Shown here: positions 62,188 to 64,000 of the stretch, piece by piece
Layout: each line of letters opens with the position of its first letter
Numbering within the stretch: the first letter of the stretch is position 1
From: Lachnospiraceae bacterium MD308
GTDB taxonomy: Bacteria > Bacillota > Clostridia > Lachnospirales > Lachnospiraceae
Direction of reading: 5' to 3'
Assembly: GCA_000403475.2 (NCBI GenBank)
Contig: KE159795.1
Coordinates: forward strand, 736,807 to 800,806
Length of the DNA stretch: 64,000 bases
The notes under the pieces: generated by a model
Databases searched by the model: none
The model's input: the letters and a program-made list of their open reading frames with translations, nothing else
Told to the model about the DNA's origin: nothing
Translations under genes and position numbers: made by a program

Positions 62188-62427
62188 ATCACAAGAAAAT
62201 TTCTATAATAAAAATTTATGGAAGAGCTTAGCAGAATTTTTATCACAGAAAACTTTTTGCCTGGTTAAGTAAAAAAGGCAATAAAAATCCCGCCTTACAA
62301 AAGACTGGATTTTATTAAAATATAGTTTACTCGTCCTATTTAATAGCGATGCCGCCCTCACCCGGAAGCTGGACAACCAGAATCAATATCTTGACCGAAC
62401 TCCGGCGCAGCAGGAAACCGCCGACAA
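62188..62427. other. AT-rich gap with a possible coding fragment
   Basis: 62188-62320 holds nothing I can support. From about 62342 the plus strand is open to a stop near 62473 and reads NSDAALTRKLDNQNQYLDRT, then PAQQETADNHSNFDV. This looks like the C-terminal end of some protein, but there is no start and I do not recognise it. Confidence 0.3.
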
Positions 62428-62622
62428 TCACTCTAATTTCGACGTCAAAAAAGAGGGTGTACCGCAACATACATAATTTTCATCCAGCAGAATTATATTC
62501 CCGTTTCCGAGATCCGGGAATTTCTGTGCGATTTCTTTCAGAACCTTCCACTCGTCTTTGGAGTTTTCCCGGTTATCTTCCTCCACCTGTCTTAATGCCT
62601 CTCCAATCTCCTGCTGATCCAT
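62428..62622 (-). CDS. Doubtful small ORF (64 residues)
   Basis: An acidic peptide (MDQQEIGEALRQVEEDNREN, then a helix and NIILLDENYVCCG). AGGAG-like sequences before the ATG are poor. It overlaps the opposite coding fragment and the broken ORF upstream. It could be a remnant of the same region. No family is recognised. Confidence 0.25.
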   Translation of the reverse strand: MDQQEIGEALRQVEEDNRENSKDEWKVLKEIAQKFPDLGNGNIILLDENYVCCGTPSFLTSKLE

Positions 62623-62967
62623 TGTACCCCAGTAAAGAGGGTGGGGCTGAAAGGACGAATTGGTACTTGCCCCCTTCGTAGCAAAAAAGCAGGAACAGGG
62701 GATTTTTCAAACAATTCTTTCTTTGCCCCGTCAAGCTCCTTGACTTCCAGACAATAACAACCGTTTACGGCTGCCGCCCCTTCCTGCGCAACCATATTTG
62801 CAATAGCCATGATTGTCAGCGGCTCTGTTTTCACGATCATTCCGGGAACCAAAAGCCCCTCTTCGTACAGTTCCCTTAAATATTCGCCTGGAAATTCCCC
62901 CACCGCCCGCCATAGGAAAAACAACGCAATAAGAATACATATGAGGGCAGGAAGCCAACTTTTTTTT
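62592..62967 (-). pseudogene. Membrane-anchored protein fragment joined to the amidase frame at an A8 tract
   Basis: From the A8 tract (62967-62960 on the minus strand) on, this frame gives SWLPALICILIALFFLWRAV (a membrane helix), then a soluble part (EPLTIMAIANMVAQEGAAAV, GCYCLEVKELDG). It reads like real protein, unlike the amidase frame over the same bases. It has no start codon of its own with a ribosome binding site in a sensible place. It may be a gene whose 5' end was lost, or the shifted end of the amidase. Family unknown. Confidence 0.5.
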
Positions 62968-63750
62968 ATTGGAAATTCCTTCTGCAATTCTCTGTGCCAA
63001 ACTTTCCTGATAATCGTCATCCAACAGCTTTTGACTTTCAGAATAGTTTGAGAGAAATCCCATTTCTACCAAAACAGCGGGCAATTGTGTGTTTCGCAAA
63101 ACATAATAGCCCTCTGTTTTTGCATACCTCGTTTCAATATCCTCACTTAGCGAAACTGCGTTGATGATACTTTCTGCATATCCTTTGCTTTCTGTCGCAT
63201 TTGAATTATTGTAATAACATTCCAATCCTGCTATCTGGGCATCTTTCTCATAGTAATTGCAATGAAGACTGATAAAAAAATCTGCATTGGAGTCATTTGC
63301 AACAGAAGTACGATCTGCAAGGCTTATATTTTCATCGGAGCTTCTGGTCAGAATAACTTCTATATTGTCATTTTCCAGAATAGCTTTCAGCTTCAATGCA
63401 ACTGAAATGTTAATATCCTTTTCTACTGCCTTGCCGCTGACAGTACCTCCGTCACTTCCTCCATGCCCTGCATCCACGACAACACAAAACTCTGGGGCAT
63501 TATTCTCTGTTGAAGCAACAGGAGCAACATCGTTGCCTGCGTTAATATCTGTGTATATATCCGTGTATTTATTTACCTTTTCATCTTCCTTTGTAAATCT
63601 CTCGTATATGTAAAGACATCCGCAAACCATAAGTATCATCATTATAATTGATATCAGTATGAGGATTGCCCTCAGCAGATACGCAATCATAAGCCGCTTA
63701 ATCTTTCTCTTCCTGAGTTTTTTCCTCTTTCGGTATTGTTTCCTGTTCAT
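62731..63750 (-). CDS. N-acetylmuramoyl-L-alanine amidase (Amidase_3), C-terminus of doubtful frame
   Basis: A basic N-terminus (about 1-20), a membrane helix (about 21-48) and a zinc amidase domain (about 88-258) that cuts the amide bond between muramic acid and the peptide. Zinc ligands are His96 (DAGHGG), Glu110 and His163 (SLHC), and Glu229 (VEMGF) is the catalytic base. The domain ends near AEGIS (260). The remaining about 80 residues are Arg/Gly/Cys-rich and unlike any amidase; they follow an A8 run and are probably out of frame. The start overlaps the upstream gene by 53 bp; a later ATG at 63690 is possible. Confidence 0.8.
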   Translation of the reverse strand: MNRKQYRKRKKLRKRKIKRLMIAYLLRAILILISIIMMILMVCGCLYIYERFTKEDEKVNKYTDIYTDINAGNDVAPVASTENNAPEFCVVVDAGHGGSDGGTVSGKAVEKDINISVALKLKAILENDNIEVILTRSSDENISLADRTSVANDSNADFFISLHCNYYEKDAQIAGLECYYNNSNATESKGYAESIINAVSLSEDIETRYAKTEGYYVLRNTQLPAVLVEMGFLSNYSESQKLLDDDYQESLAQRIAEGISNKKKLASCPHMYSYCVVFPMAGGGGISRRIFKGTVRRGAFGSRNDRENRAADNHGYCKYGCAGRGGSRKRLLLSGSQGA

Positions 63751-64000
63751 TGCCGCATTTGTTCCTCATTCTGGAATAATGGCTTTTGGGTAAAGCAATT
63801 TCCTCACCACTTTCTTTTGATAACACATAAATATTTCCTGTATCACAGGTAACAGACATTGCAGGTATATGACTGATCAATTTTTTGTTATTCCCGTCCT
63901 TGCCGCAGGAATACAAGTCTCCGCCGTCCGTCCTGGAAATATAATAGATTGACTGCTCATCCATGCAGAAATCATATGCAACTATATTTTCATAAGTGTA
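63698..64000 (-). CDS. DUF5050-like protein, 3' part only
   Basis: The frame is open to the window edge, so the start is outside. The visible 100 residues hold a repeat of beta-propeller type (YYISRTDGGDLYSCGKDGNN, then IYVLSKESGEE), which recalls DUF5050-like repeats, and end in a Lys/Glu-rich tail. It overlaps the amidase start and is probably in the same operon. Confidence 0.6.
   Translation of the reverse strand, partial: YTYENIVAYDFCMDEQSIYYISRTDGGDLYSCGKDGNNKKLISHIPAMSVTCDTGNIYVLSKESGEEIALPKSHYSRMRNKCGNEQETIPKEEKTQEEKD

Noticed and set aside
62349-62681. 110-residue plus-strand ORF
   Set aside because: No ribosome binding site, and a neighbouring frame looks more protein-like over its first part.
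1-64000. CRISPR arrays, tRNA and rRNA genes
   Set aside because: No regularly spaced short repeats, no CCA-type cloverleaf and no rRNA-like stretch were seen while reading; a computed search could still find a missed tRNA.

Overview
The window looks like chromosome of a gut Firmicute of the family Lachnospiraceae (Dorea-like; this is inference from gene content, no rRNA is present). Pointers are strong AGGAGG-type ribosome binding sites, moderate GC, T-box control of pheS, the GlgC/GlgD pair, archaeal-type LeuC/LeuD, a DUF6465-like Lys/Ala-rich protein, a SprA-related HEMEH protein and several variant sortase/CnaB features. No tRNA, rRNA or CRISPR array was seen.

Layout. 1-14 kb (minus strand): NlpC/P60 hydrolase, glutamate synthase gltB-gltD, CPBP protease, prolyl-tRNA editing protein, dihydrouridine synthase, SprA-related protein, thioredoxin, UDP-glucose dehydrogenase and a family 2 glycosyltransferase. 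14-20 kb (minus): a poorly known sensing block with an unknown protein, a secreted protein, a BlaI/BlaR1-like pair whose sensor domain is not a penicillin-binding domain, and a two-component system with an unknown membrane-anchored partner. 20-28 kb (minus): queA, an RDD protein, sppA, pheS-pheT behind a T-box leader and split by a repeat element, a HAD protein and a YihY/BrkB protein. 28-32 kb: htpG with a perfect CIRCE operator, a SpoIID-like protein and a probable 6S RNA. 32-38 kb: pckA (plus), converging on thrC, leuD and leuC (minus). 38-43 kb: a large thioester/CnaB surface protein transcribed away from Fur-box-controlled feoA-feoB. 43-50 kb: PHP protein, a membrane protein, a candidate small RNA, DUF6465-like protein, a 10TM metal exporter-like protein, a cytidylate-kinase-like protein, and glgC-glgD. 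50-52 kb: two iron-sulfur proteins (ferredoxin-like protein and aldo/keto reductase).

About 52.3-61.5 kb is an accessory island. It is bounded by 60-bp direct repeats (about 87% identical) and is made of wreckage of an integrative element: a TnpW-like gene, a frameshifted GC-rich element gene, a complete IS1182-family insertion sequence, a truncated sigma-like element protein and the tail of an IS3-type OrfA. Its intact cargo is a lantibiotic-immunity-type module: ABC transporter genes of the LanF/E/G type, a YccF protein, and a response regulator and histidine kinase. Two matching sites (11-bp direct repeat, then 9 nt, then a -10 box) sit before the ABC operon and after the kinase gene. They are best explained as binding sites of this response regulator; the second one now faces no recognisable gene.

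61.5-64 kb: a YczE-type membrane protein, then a degraded stretch, an amidase whose reading frame changes at an A8 tract, and the 3' part of a DUF5050-like protein that runs off the window. Starts were chosen by ribosome binding site wherever the longest open frame was unlikely; these choices are stated in each entry.
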